From positions 180,346 to 244,345 of the forward strand of contig JBBPII010000007.1 of assembly GCA_038040385.1 (NCBI GenBank): a DNA stretch of 64,000 nucleotides. Reading direction: 5' to 3'. Source of the stretch: Gilichinskyi gelida. GTDB lineage: Bacteria; Acidobacteriota; Thermoanaerobaculia; Gp7-AA8. A program made the translations under genes and the position numbers. Below, piece after piece: positions 1 to 6,593 of this stretch (position 1 is its first letter; each line of letters opens with the position of its first letter). The notes under the pieces were generated by a model. It saw nothing but the letters and a program-made list of their open reading frames with translations. It made no database searches and was not told where the DNA came from.

Positions 1-149
1 CTGATGGAAAGGAGACGTGAATACGCATCGATTTCTTCGAGCTCGGGACGGAGCTCATGCGCTTCGACGCCGTCGAGCAGCCGGCGCACCACGGCGGCGA
101 TCCGCTCCTCGCGCCTGCTCACGAGCTCGACGCCGAAGTCGGCGTTCAT
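1..149 (-). CDS. Partial CDS, unknown function, cut by window start
   Basis: An open frame starts at an ATG at 147-149 on the minus strand and runs off the window without a stop, so only about 49 codons are visible (beginning MNADFGVELVSRREERI). Its start overlaps the stop of the upstream gene (146-913) in an ATGA arrangement, suggesting coupled translation. The visible part is rich in Arg, Glu and Leu, looks helical, and has no signal peptide or membrane segment. I do not recognise a family. Confidence 0.5.
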   Translation of the reverse strand, partial: MNADFGVELVSRREERIAAVVRRLLDGVEAHELRPELEEIDAYSRLLSI

Positions 150-913
150 GAGGCGGGAATCTCCAGACGGAGCTTCAACGTCTCCCACGTCGTGCTCCCT
201 CCGGACTGTGCCGCTGTTTCCAGGCAGTGCACCCCGGCGGGAAGTTGGTCGAGTTTGATGGCGATGGGCCAGCTTGCAGTGACGGGATGTTGGATGGCGT
301 TCTGCCATGGACCGAAGGCTTGACAGCCGTCAGCGCGAGCCGGTGCCCACCGCCACTTGACCTGTTGTGCATCGAACGTCGCCTCGATGGTGAGGAACGG
401 CGCAGCGGGTTTCGCTGTCGCGCTTTTCGCGTCTTGCGTCACCACGCGCACCGGGACCAGCGTCTTCGCGGTTTCCGGTCCCTTCCAACCGAAAATGCCG
501 ATCCTGGTGTCGCCGAGGCTGGCCCGCAGAAGCACGTCTCGCACGGGCCACACCATGGTCGCGCCGGCAGGCAACGCGGCGTCCATGCGGTAATACGTCT
601 TCGGAGGGATGGCCACGGCGCGGACGTTGATGGGCTGTGTCTGGCCGGGGGCGGAAACCTGCAGTCGGACCGATGGTTCCAGCTCGAAGCGGATCTTGCC
701 CAGACTGAAGGACATCGCGGCGAGGCTGTGGGCTCCCACATTGGCCACGTAGAGCCCTTCGCAGCGGTCGCCCCGCTTTTGATATCCCGACGGACTGTCT
801 TTCAACGGCGGCAGGTCCTTGCACTTCAGGTCCTGCGCAAGGGCGGCGCGGCGATCCACCGTGAAGCAGAGGACCGCAGCGAAGAAGAGAATGACGGCTG
901 AACGCCTTGACAT
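146..913 (-). CDS. Secreted protein of unknown function
   Basis: The frame encodes 255 residues from the ATG at 911-913. I chose this start because it opens a clear Sec signal peptide (MSRRSAVILFFAAVLCF, cleavage probably after ALAQ near residue 27); the frame is open further upstream but without signal-like sequence. The mature part has two Cys near its N-terminus (DLKCKDL, GDRCEG) and two near the C-terminus, and reads as beta-rich, suggesting a periplasmic or exported beta-sandwich protein. No enzymatic motif is visible and I do not recognise the family. Its stop overlaps the start of the partial gene at 1-149, so the two are probably one operon. The divergent neighbour at 981 is an MFS pseudogene. 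Confidence 0.7.
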   Translation of the reverse strand: MSRRSAVILFFAAVLCFTVDRRAALAQDLKCKDLPPLKDSPSGYQKRGDRCEGLYVANVGAHSLAAMSFSLGKIRFELEPSVRLQVSAPGQTQPINVRAVAIPPKTYYRMDAALPAGATMVWPVRDVLLRASLGDTRIGIFGWKGPETAKTLVPVRVVTQDAKSATAKPAAPFLTIEATFDAQQVKWRWAPARADGCQAFGPWQNAIQHPVTASWPIAIKLDQLPAGVHCLETAAQSGGSTTWETLKLRLEIPAS

Positions 914-980
914 GATCTGTGAACCACCTTCGGAAAGCCGACTTTCTGACGGGAATCCTGAGGGGTAGTGATCGAACGGC

Positions 981-1197
981 GTGATTCGTTTCATGGGCAA
1001 TCGGTGGACGCTGGCCGCCACGATCCTCGGCTCGTGCATGTCGTTCATCCACAACACCGTCGTCAGTGTCGCCGTACCCGTGCTGCAGCAATCGCTCAGC
1101 GCGACGCTCACGGACGCGCAGTGGATCGTCGATGTATCTCGCCGGCGGCGCGCTCGGCGATCACCTCGGCCGTCGATGCGTCTTCGCCTACGACACG
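981..1197 (+). pseudogene. Remnant of a DHA2-type MFS drug transporter (N-terminus only)
   Basis: The frame from 981 reads as the first helix of a DHA2 family exporter (RWTLAATILGS, then NTVVSVAVPVLQQ and DAQWIVD). It then loses frame, and the next frame continues with LAGGALGDHLGRRCVFAY, which is the loop 2-3 signature (GGxLGDRxGRR) of the same family. About ten residues of helix 2 are missing at the shift near 1134, so a small deletion is the simplest cause. After about 1197 no further MFS sequence follows; the DNA belongs to the C-terminus of a response regulator on the other strand. Family assignment is firm from these motifs; the gene cannot be functional. Confidence 0.75.
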
Positions 1198-1753
1198 CTG
1201 GTCGTGTCGAGCCAGCCCTGCAGGACGACGAAGCGGACCAGATCGGCGCGGCTGGTGATGCCCAGCTTCTGCATGATCTTGGTCTTGTGGCTCTCCACCG
1301 TCTTCACCGTGATGCCGAGCGCCGCGGCGATCTCCTTGTTCGTGTAGCCGTGGGCCACCATGGTCACGATCTGTTGTTCGCGGGCAGTCAGCGGTTGGGT
1401 TGGGAGTCGGCAGGTGGCGCGGCGTCTGGAGAAGGAATCGACGACCTTCCCGACGATTGCCGGATCGAGATACATCCCGCCGCGGGCGACGGTGCGGATG
1501 GCGTCGATGAGGGTCTCGGCGGCGGTTTGCTTGAGCGCGTAGCCTTTCACCCCGGCCTGCAGCATCTGCTGGACGTATCCGTGCTCGTGGACACGTCCAT
1601 GACCACCACGTCCGCGCCGGAGCGGGCGATGGCCTCCGCCGCCCCGCGCGCCTCGCCGACCACGTGCATGTCGGCATGCGCTTCGATGAGCAGGCGCAGC
1701 CCCTGGCGGACCACGGTGTGATCGTCCACCAGAAAGATGTTGATCCTGTTCAT
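1188..1753 (-). pseudogene. NarL/FixJ-type response regulator with internal deletion
   Basis: The N-terminal part (MNRINIFLVDDHTVVRQGLRLL, through VVVMDVS) is a receiver domain with the acidic pair DD and the phospho-acceptor Asp in VVMD. The C-terminal part in another frame (MLQAGVKGYALKQ through LTAREQQIVTMVAHGYTNKEIAAALG and VKTVESHKTKIMQKL) is a complete LuxR-type helix-turn-helix. Between them, near 1575-1600, roughly 25 residues of the receiver (the usual MPGMNGIE helix and strand) are absent and the frame is shifted, so the gene has lost about 75 bp. The start overlaps the stop of the histidine kinase remnant at 1750 (ATGA), the usual layout of a two-component pair. Confidence 0.8.
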
Positions 1754-1956
1754 GACCCGTTCTCGATCTGATCGAGAGGGACGCAGACGTAGAGCGTGGT
1801 GCCGTTTCCGGGATTGGACTCGATGCTCACGCTTCCGCCGACCAGGGCCACGCGCTCGCGGATTCCGAGGAAGCCGAAGCGGCTGCGCGCGCCGCGGCGA
1901 TTCAGAACCTCATCGGCGTCGAAGCCGCTGCCGTCGTCGTCGATGATCATCTGCAC
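1750..1956 (-). pseudogene. C-terminal stub of a NarX-type sensor histidine kinase
   Basis: Only the end of an HATPase_c domain remains: IIDDDGSGFD (G1 box), FGFLGIRERVALVGGSVSIES (G2 region typical of NarX/DegS kinases, GLxGMRERvxxxGG) and NGTTLYVCVPL. Homologous-looking residues (RAEPQDHQRLSVQ) continue upstream to about 1998, where an in-frame TGA ends them; the dimerisation and sensor parts are missing. It is followed with an ATGA overlap by the damaged response regulator, so both halves of this two-component system are dead. Upstream lies the divergently oriented toxin-antitoxin module, whose arrival may have removed the rest, but that is inference. Confidence 0.75.
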
Positions 1957-2065
1957 GGAAAGCCGCTGATGATCCTGCGGCTCAGCGCGCCGGTGGCGTC
2001 ACGGCTGCTGCCGGCGTAAGCCGAACGCTCTCGAAATGCCAGTCATCGATGGTATCGTTCCTCCA

Positions 2066-2093
2066 TTCTGGAGGAACCGTTCTGGAGGAACCG
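2066..2093 (+). repeat. Tandem 14-bp direct repeat over the antitoxin ribosome binding site
   Basis: Two exact copies of TTCTGGAGGAACCG lie head to tail at 2066-2079 and 2080-2093, ending two bases before the antitoxin ATG at 2096. Each carries a GGAGG Shine-Dalgarno core, and the second is correctly spaced. Direct repeats at this place are common operator layouts for ribbon-helix-helix antitoxins, so autoregulation is a reasonable inference. Confidence 0.5.
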
Positions 2094-2095
2094 TC

Positions 2096-2338
2096 ATGGC
2101 CACGCTGAACATCAAGAACTTTCCCGATCGCCTCTATCGCCGCATCAAACAGCGCGCGGGCAGAAACCGGAGGTCCATTTCCCAGGAGGTTGTTCACCTG
2201 CTCGACGGGGCGGTGACGGAGACGCCGCGAGTGTCGCTGCTCACTCTGGAAGGTCTAGGCAAAGACGTCTGGCAGAAGGCTCTTGAAGGGAAGGACGCCG
2301 CGGATTACATCGCTGAAGAGCGCGATTCATGGAGCTGA
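2096..2338 (+). CDS. Ribbon-helix-helix antitoxin (VapB/FitA-like)
   Basis: The product has 80 residues starting MATLNIKNFPDRLYRRIKQR and continuing RNRRSISQEVVHLLDGAV. This is the FitA/Arc-type ribbon-helix-helix pattern: a short strand with alternating residues (LNIKNF), then two helices with the conserved SISQE. The C-terminal half (KDVWQKALEGKDAADYIAEERDSW) ends in the acidic/aromatic tail that typically plugs the PIN toxin. I chose the ATG at 2096 because it follows a GGAGG site and removes a spurious N-terminal extension. The last ten bases overlap the toxin start. Expected role: bind and neutralise the PIN toxin and repress the operon. Confidence 0.85.
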   Translation: MATLNIKNFPDRLYRRIKQRAGRNRRSISQEVVHLLDGAVTETPRVSLLTLEGLGKDVWQKALEGKDAADYIAEERDSWS

Positions 2339-2769
2339 TCGCGGCAATCGGGAGCGGACCGGTGGCGCTCGACAGTGCGATCTTCATCTACTTCATCGAG
2401 CAGCATCCCCGTTACCTTCCGCTTCTAAGGCCACTCTTCCAATCCATCGACCACGGCGACGCACCGGCCGTGACCTCGTCACTCACGCTTCTGGAGACGC
2501 TGGTCGTACCGTACCGTGCCGGCGATCGGGATCTCGCGTCCCGATACGAGACGATCCTGACGAACGGACGGGGCCTCACGCTCGTGCCGATCGATCCGCC
2601 TCTTCTCCGGCTCGCTGCGGAGATCCGGGCCGCCACGTCCGTGCGGACGGCAGATGCGCTACAAGTAGCCACCGCCATCACCACGGGCTCCACGGTGTTG
2701 CTGACCAATGACAGACGGCTTCCGGCTCTCCCGGGTCTCACGGTGCTGCAACTCGAGGCGTTTGCATAG
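2329..2769 (+). CDS. vapC: PIN-domain toxin (VapC-like ribonuclease)
   Basis: The 146-residue product shows the PIN fold acidic residues in order: Asp in VALDSAIFIYFIE, Glu in SSLTLLETLVVP, Asp in VRTADALQVATA and Asp in LLTNDRRLPAL. These form the metal site of VapC-family endoribonucleases, which cleave tRNA or rRNA when free of antitoxin. The length matches the family. It starts inside the end of the antitoxin gene (10-bp overlap), a translationally coupled pair. The next gene (2774) is unrelated and starts 5 bp after the stop, probably by chance. Family assignment is strong; the RNA target cannot be told from sequence. Confidence 0.9.
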   Translation: MELIAAIGSGPVALDSAIFIYFIEQHPRYLPLLRPLFQSIDHGDAPAVTSSLTLLETLVVPYRAGDRDLASRYETILTNGRGLTLVPIDPPLLRLAAEIRAATSVRTADALQVATAITTGSTVLLTNDRRLPALPGLTVLQLEAFA

Positions 2770-2773
2770 GAAC

Positions 2774-3313
2774 ATGCGAAAACGTGCAGTCTCGCTACTT
2801 CTCGCCTTTGCGCTAGCCATCCCCGCGCTCGCGGACACCGGCGCGCTGCTCGCCGCCGCCGCCGCACGCCAGGTCGGCGTGACCGTCATCTACGACCCGG
2901 CGTACGTCCGCCTCCGCTATCCCGGCGGCGACGTGCCGGCCGATCGCGGCGTCTGCTCGGACGTCGTGGTCCGCGCGTTCCGCGCGGCGCTTGGCGTCGA
3001 CCTTCAGCGCGAGCTGCACGTGGACATGCGCGCGAACTTCCGCCTTTATCCGAAGATGTGGGGACTGTCTGCGCCCGACACCAACATCGACCACCGCCGC
3101 GTGCCGAACCTCATGAAGTTCTTCGAGCGGCGGGGGAAATCGACGCGCGCCCGGTACGCCACGGGCGACGTGGTCGCCTGGCGGCTGCCGGGCGGGCTGC
3201 ATCACATCGGCATCGTCGCCGACCCGCCGTACGTGGTGCACAACATCGGCCGCGGCGCGCAGCGCGAGGACATCCTCCACGCCTATCCCATCATCGGGCA
3301 CTACCGTTGGTAG
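2774..3313 (+). CDS. DUF1287 family secreted protein (YijF-like)
   Basis: The product has 179 residues with a signal peptide (MRKRAVSLLLAFALAIPALA). The rest matches the DUF1287 pattern: an early GVTVIYDPAYVRLRYPGGDVP, the conserved Cys in DRGVCSDVVVRAFR, DMRANFRLYP, NIDHRRVPNL, and a C-terminal GGLHHIGIVAD and VVHNIG. The Cys and later His resemble the catalytic pair of NlpC/P60-type amidases, so a cell-wall role is possible, but that is inference. I chose the ATG at 2774 because it begins the signal peptide; an upstream in-frame start would overlap the toxin gene. The following prs gene has its own -10 box. Confidence 0.8.
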   Translation: MRKRAVSLLLAFALAIPALADTGALLAAAAARQVGVTVIYDPAYVRLRYPGGDVPADRGVCSDVVVRAFRAALGVDLQRELHVDMRANFRLYPKMWGLSAPDTNIDHRRVPNLMKFFERRGKSTRARYATGDVVAWRLPGGLHHIGIVADPPYVVHNIGRGAQREDILHAYPIIGHYRW

Positions 3314-3321
3314 CGGCTGGA

Positions 3322-3327
3322 TATAAT
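3322..3327 (+). promoter_or_regulatory. -10 box of prs (TATAAT), leaderless arrangement
   Basis: A perfect TATAAT sits only 9 nt upstream of the prs start codon, which would put the transcript start at or within a few bases of the TTG. No Shine-Dalgarno sequence is present between them. Confidence 0.6.
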
Positions 3328-3336
3328 TCGCCCGAC

Positions 3337-4341
3337 TTGTACGGTCCTCTCAAAGTCTTCGGCGGCCGGGCGCATCCCGAACTGACGGACGAGATCTGCG
3401 CGATCCTCGCCGCCGATCCCGAGAGCGGCTTCAAGGGCGGCGAGCCGGGACACATCACGCTCTACAGCTTCTCCGACGGCGAGAGCTACGTGCAAATCCT
3501 CGACAACGTCCGCGGCGCGGATGTCTTCGTCATCCAGCCCACCTGCCCGTCGTACACCGGCAAGTCGAACGAGAAGGGGAGCGGCGTCAACGACAATCTG
3601 ATGGAGCTGCTGATCATGCTCGACGCGTTCAAGCGCTCCTCGGCGCGGCGCGTCACGGCGGTGCTGCCGTACTACGGCTACGCGCGGCAGGACCGGAAAG
3701 ATAAACCGAGGGTTCCGATCACGTCCAAGCTGGTGGCCGATCTGATCACCGCCGCCGGCGCCGATCGCGTCCTCACCCTCGATCTGCACGCCTCGCAGAT
3801 TCAAGGGTTCTTCAACATCCCCGTCGACCACCTCTTCGCTGCGCCGGTGATCGTCCGCTACGTGCAGAAGCTCGAGCTGGACGATTTGGTGATCGTCTCC
3901 CCCGACGCTGGCGGCGTGGAGCGCGCCCGCGCCTACGCCAAGCGCCTCGGCGCCGGGCTGGCCATCATCGACAAGCGCCGCGTCGCCGCCAACCAGACCG
4001 AGGTGATGAACATCATCGGCGACGTCGGCGGGAAGAACGTGTTCGTGGTCGACGACATCATCGACACCGCCGGCACCCTGATCCACAGCACCGAGGCGCT
4101 GCTGGCGCAGGGGGCGAATTCGATCTCCGCCTGCGCAAGCCACGCCGTCCTCTCCGGCCCCGCCATCACCCGCATCAACAGCTCGCGCCTCGACCGGGTG
4201 GTGGCCACCAACAGCATGCCGATGACCGACAAGGAGCAGGACTGCCCGAAGCTGACCACCCTCTCCATCGGCAGCCTCCTGGCCGACGCCATCAAGCGGA
4301 TCCACAACGAGGATTCGGTGAGCTCGCTTTTTGAAATGTAG
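3337..4341 (+). CDS. prs: Ribose-phosphate pyrophosphokinase (PRPP synthetase)
   Basis: The enzyme makes PRPP from ribose 5-phosphate and ATP for purine, pyrimidine, NAD, His and Trp synthesis. The 334-residue product shows the family marks in order: LKVFGGRAHPEL at the N-terminus, FSDGESYVQI, VLPYYGYARQDRK, LTLDLHASQIQGFF, and the PRPP loop VFVVDDIIDTAGT. The length is normal. No ATG fits the N-terminus; TTG at 3337 gives the expected start immediately before the conserved first strand and lies 9 nt after a TATAAT box. One slightly unusual stretch, CPSYTGKSNEKGSGVNDNLMEL, is longer than the common CAPVNDNLMEL. The pair prs - rplY is a classic bacterial neighbourhood. Confidence 0.95.
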   Translation: MYGPLKVFGGRAHPELTDEICAILAADPESGFKGGEPGHITLYSFSDGESYVQILDNVRGADVFVIQPTCPSYTGKSNEKGSGVNDNLMELLIMLDAFKRSSARRVTAVLPYYGYARQDRKDKPRVPITSKLVADLITAAGADRVLTLDLHASQIQGFFNIPVDHLFAAPVIVRYVQKLELDDLVIVSPDAGGVERARAYAKRLGAGLAIIDKRRVAANQTEVMNIIGDVGGKNVFVVDDIIDTAGTLIHSTEALLAQGANSISACASHAVLSGPAITRINSSRLDRVVATNSMPMTDKEQDCPKLTTLSIGSLLADAIKRIHNEDSVSSLFEM

Positions 4342-4386
4342 GGGCGCGCGGCAGCACGCCCGGCACTCCGGGCGCCGGGAATTTTG
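4342..4386. repeat. Palindromic repeat after prs, possible terminator
   Basis: A GC-rich segment directly after the prs stop begins with the same GGGGCGCGCGGCAGC block seen in the ImuB repeat at 19609 and ends with a CCCGGC...GCCGGG hairpin followed by AATTTT. It may act as a terminator for prs, although rplY follows in the same direction. Confidence 0.45.
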
Positions 4387-4445
4387 CTCAATCCACAGGG
4401 TTTAGCCAGTTTCGCTGCCCAAACTGAACGAGGAGTTTCTGCACC

Positions 4446-5108
4446 ATGGCTGAGGTCACACTGGAAGTTACGCGCCGCGAGAGCTCGGGGAAGGGCGTCG
4501 CGCGAAAACTGCGCCAGCAGGGGCGAATCCCGGCCGTCGTGTACGGCGGACACCGCGAGGCGGTGGCCATCGACGTCGACCGCAAGGCGGTCTTCGAGCT
4601 CATTCAGAAGAGCCAGCACGGCGTCCGCTCCATCTTCCTGCTGAAGATGGCGGGAACCGACCAGCAGCGCCACGCGATGATCAAGGACATCCAGATGGAT
4701 CCGATCAGCCGCAAGATGACGCACATCGACTTCGTCCGCGTGGTCATGGACGAGCTGATCCGCGTGACCATCCCGGTCCACGTCACCGGCACCGCGATCG
4801 GCGTCAAGCAGGGCGGCCTTCTCGACTTCCAGGTCCGCGAGCTCCACGTCGAGTGCCTGCCGACGGCGATCCCCGACTCGATCGACGTCGACATCAGCGA
4901 GCTCGATGTGCACAACTACGTCCGCATCGGCGACATCAAGCTGCCGGAGGGCATCAAGGTACTCGACGATCCTGCGCGCGTGGTCGTCGGCGTCACCCTG
5001 GCCCGCGCCGAGGTGGTGGAAGCCGTCGTCGCGCCGACCGAGGAAGGGGTTGTGCCGGCCGAGCCGGAAGTCATCTCCAAGGGAAAGAAGACCGAGGAAG
5101 AAGAGTAA
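4446..5108 (+). CDS. rplY: 50S ribosomal protein L25, long (Ctc) form
   Basis: The product has 220 residues and is the two-domain Ctc form of L25, which binds 5S rRNA. The N-terminal domain is recognisable by VTLEVTRRESSGKGVARKLR, GRIPAVVYGG and HAMIKDIQMDPISRKMTHIDF; the C-terminal beta domain by VPVHVTGTAIGVKQGG, HVECLPTAIPDSIDVDIS and LPEGIKVL. It ends in the usual acidic tail (KKTEEEE). A GAGGAG site lies 9 nt before the ATG. It sits just after prs, as in many bacteria, and is followed by a repeat and a strong intrinsic terminator at 5204. Confidence 0.95.
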   Translation: MAEVTLEVTRRESSGKGVARKLRQQGRIPAVVYGGHREAVAIDVDRKAVFELIQKSQHGVRSIFLLKMAGTDQQRHAMIKDIQMDPISRKMTHIDFVRVVMDELIRVTIPVHVTGTAIGVKQGGLLDFQVRELHVECLPTAIPDSIDVDISELDVHNYVRIGDIKLPEGIKVLDDPARVVVGVTLARAEVVEAVVAPTEEGVVPAEPEVISKGKKTEEEE

Positions 5109-5116
5109 GGGCGAAA

Positions 5117-5200
5117 CGAGGTTGCGAGGTCTCGCGGTTGCGGGGTCTCGCAGTCCCACCCACACCGAGACCGCGAAACTTCGAGACTGCGCAACCCTTT
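5117..5200. repeat. GGTTGCGAGG-family palindromic repeat
   Basis: The left arm carries repeated GAGGTTGCGAGGTCTCGCGGTTGCGG blocks (shown here only in part as GAGGTTGCGAGGTCTCGC) and the right arm the complementary GAGACCGCGAAAC and GACTGCGCAACC blocks. Related copies occur at 44788, 56964 and 60221. Confidence 0.7.
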
Positions 5201-5203
5201 CAC

Positions 5204-5233
5204 CGCCCCGCCTCGCGCGGGGCGTTTTGTTTT
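5204..5233 (+). terminator. Intrinsic terminator after rplY
   Basis: A perfect 8-bp stem, CGCCCCGC paired with GCGGGGCG around the loop CTCGC, is followed directly by TTTTGTTTT. This is a textbook Rho-independent terminator and separates rplY from the following gene, whose own -10-like TACTCT starts four bases later. Confidence 0.85.
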
Positions 5234-5248
5234 GTGTACTCTTGCGCC

Positions 5249-5791
5249 ATGTCACGTCTCACCAGGCTGACCAAGGACCAGGTCTCCGACGACGTCCGCG
5301 AGGAGTACGTGCGGATCGGGCGGCAGCGCGGCAACGTCCCCAACATGTTCCGCGTCTACGCCCATCGTCCGGAGATCCTGAAGACGATGATGGCGCACCT
5401 CGCCGCGGTGACTTCCACCGGCACGGTGCCGGTGAGGACCAAGGAATTGGTGGCGACGCTGGTGTCGCGCATCAACGGCTGTGAGTACTGAAACCGCTCG
5501 CACACCGCGCAGGCTGCGCGGCATGGAGCGACCGCGGAGCAGTGCGGCGAGGCACTGCTCGACTTCGAGAACGGGCCATACAGCGATGCGGAGAAGGCGG
5601 CGTTCGCATACGCGAAGCAGCTCACCGTCGACGCGCACGGCGTCGACGACGCGCTGTTCGGGCGCTTGCGCCAGCATTACGACGAGGGGGAGATCGTGGA
5701 GATCTCGGCCATGGCCGGCCTGTTCAACTACTTCAATCGGGTCAACGACGCGCTGCTGATGGAGCCGACCAAGCCGGGCGAGGGACTGTGA
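5249..5791 (+). CDS. AhpD-like / carboxymuconolactone decarboxylase-family protein, probable selenoprotein (CxxU)
   Basis: Read with the TGA at 5489-5491 as selenocysteine, the frame gives a 180-residue protein with uninterrupted family similarity on both sides. Before the TGA comes MSRLTRLTKDQVSDDVREEY, NVPNMFRVYAHRPEILKTM and KELVATLVSRINGCEY; after it NRSHTAQAARHGAT, FAYAKQLTVDAHGV and EIVEISAMAGLFNYFNRVNDAL. AhpD-like enzymes carry a CxxCxxxH redox motif; here the second Cys is the TGA (Cys78-Glu-Tyr-TGA81-xxx-His85). A 7-bp perfect hairpin with a G-rich loop follows at 5505-5521, at the spacing of bacterial SECIS elements. Expected role: peroxide or thiol redox chemistry in the cytoplasm. 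A TlpA-like thioredoxin gene follows 2 bp later. The alternative is a nonsense mutation that happened to hit exactly this Cys codon. No SelB, SelA or tRNA-Sec gene is in the window. Confidence 0.85.
5489..5521 (+). promoter_or_regulatory. Recoded UGA and SECIS-like hairpin
   Basis: The TGA (5489-5491) is followed by 13 nt and then a perfect 7-bp stem, CCGCGCA (5505-5511) with TGCGCGG (5515-5521), closed by the loop GGC. The loop starts with G and lies 20 nt after the TGA. Bacterial SECIS elements have a G among the first two loop bases and 16-37 nt from UGA to loop, so the fit is good. The loop is small, so the fold may open by one pair. Confidence 0.7.
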
Positions 5792-5793
5792 CC

Positions 5794-6363
5794 ATGAGAC
5801 GAACTATAGTACTGGTTACTATAGCTGTTCTGGCCTGCCGGAAGGCGGAAACGCCCTCCAAACCGGCGGCGGGCGGCACCGCCACGACCACGGCGGCGAC
5901 GTCGTCGTCGGCCCCCGCATCGACCAACGCCGGCGACCCCATGCCGCCGTACAGCGCGAAGCTGCTCGACGGCCGGCCGTTCGACCTCGCCGCCGAGAAG
6001 GGCAACGTCGTCCTGCTCAACGTGTGGGCCACCTGGTGCGGGCCATGCCGCTTCGAGATCCCCGAGCTGCAGAAATTGCACGACGAGTACGGCAAGCGCG
6101 GCTTCAAAGTGGTTGGCGTCAGCGTGGACGAAGGCGACCCGGCGGAGGTCAAACAGTTCGCCGCCGATCAGAAGATGACCTATCCGGTGGTACTGGATCC
6201 CGAGGGCCGCATCGCCAACTTGCTGCAAACGATGGTGTTGCCGACCACGGTGTTGATCGACCGCAGCGGCAGGATCGTTTGGCGGCAGGTGGGCGCAATT
6301 CCGCCGGGCGACGCGAAGCTGACGACGGCCATCGCCTCGGCCCTCGGCGGCGGCAAGATTTAG
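5794..6363 (+). CDS. TlpA-like thioredoxin-fold lipoprotein
   Basis: The 189-residue product starts with a lipoprotein signal peptide ending in VLAC (Cys15), then a low-complexity Thr/Ala/Ser linker, and a thioredoxin/TlpA domain with the redox motif WATWCGPCRFEIPEL near residues 72-86, GFKVVGVSVDEG, and the cis-Pro in MVLPTTVLIDRSG. It should be an extracytoplasmic thiol-disulfide reductase, anchored to a membrane by lipid. It starts 2 bp after the stop of the probable selenoprotein, so the two are likely one redox operon. The first codons are odd: they form a palindromic CTATAGT-N7-ACTATAG block (5804-5824) using two ATA codons, rare in this GC-rich DNA. Confidence 0.9.
   Translation: MRRTIVLVTIAVLACRKAETPSKPAAGGTATTTAATSSSAPASTNAGDPMPPYSAKLLDGRPFDLAAEKGNVVLLNVWATWCGPCRFEIPELQKLHDEYGKRGFKVVGVSVDEGDPAEVKQFAADQKMTYPVVLDPEGRIANLLQTMVLPTTVLIDRSGRIVWRQVGAIPPGDAKLTTAIASALGGGKI
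5804..5824. other. CTATAGT-N7-ACTATAG palindromic motif in the TlpA start region
   Basis: This 21-bp AT-rich block falls in codons 4-10 of the TlpA-like gene. The outer seven bases on each side are perfectly complementary. Related 21-bp copies lie at 50509 and 62010, both inside coding sequence. Confidence 0.6.
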
Positions 6364-6554
6364 ACGACTTTTCGGCGGTCGGGCGACGCTCTTTCCCGTT
6401 CGCGGCGGTCGCGCTGGCGCTGGATGAAGTCGCGGATCGGCGCCGCGATGTTGCGCGCGATCTGCGCAACCAGCAGACGCATCGGGAGATAGGCGAGCGC
6501 GAGGGCCAGGACCAAGACTGCGGCGACGACGACGACGGTGAGTACCAGCGACAT
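6360..6554 (-). CDS. Small membrane protein of unknown function
   Basis: A 64-residue frame opens with one long hydrophobic helix (MSLVLTVVVVAAVLVLALALAY) and continues as an amphipathic, strongly basic tail (QIARNIAAPIRDFIQRQRDRRERERASPD). This is the layout of a single-pass membrane protein with a charged cytoplasmic tail. It is convergent with the TlpA-like gene and overlaps its stop by 4 bp; 39 bp separate its start from the divergent nucleotidyltransferase gene. I see no family motif. The charge pattern and position make it plausible, but a short frame like this could be spurious. Confidence 0.45.
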   Translation of the reverse strand: MSLVLTVVVVAAVLVLALALAYLPMRLLVAQIARNIAAPIRDFIQRQRDRRERERASPDRRKVV

Positions 6555-6593
6555 AGACTCTAGGATTCAAAATAGCAAGTTCCAAGCCGTCTC

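Noticed and set aside
1982..2197. Minus-strand frame across the toxin-antitoxin operator
   Set aside because: It overlaps the antitoxin gene and its operator in antisense and has no similarity to the kinase remnant it would extend.
3301..4305. Long minus-strand open frame opposite prs
   Set aside because: The plus strand is an unmistakable PRPP synthetase; the antisense frame is rich in Val, Gly, Asp and His as expected from GC-skewed third positions.
5249..5491. A short 80-residue CMD protein ending at the TGA
   Set aside because: Family similarity continues without a frame change after the TGA and the stop falls on the catalytic Cys, so recoding explains the sequence better than a short gene.
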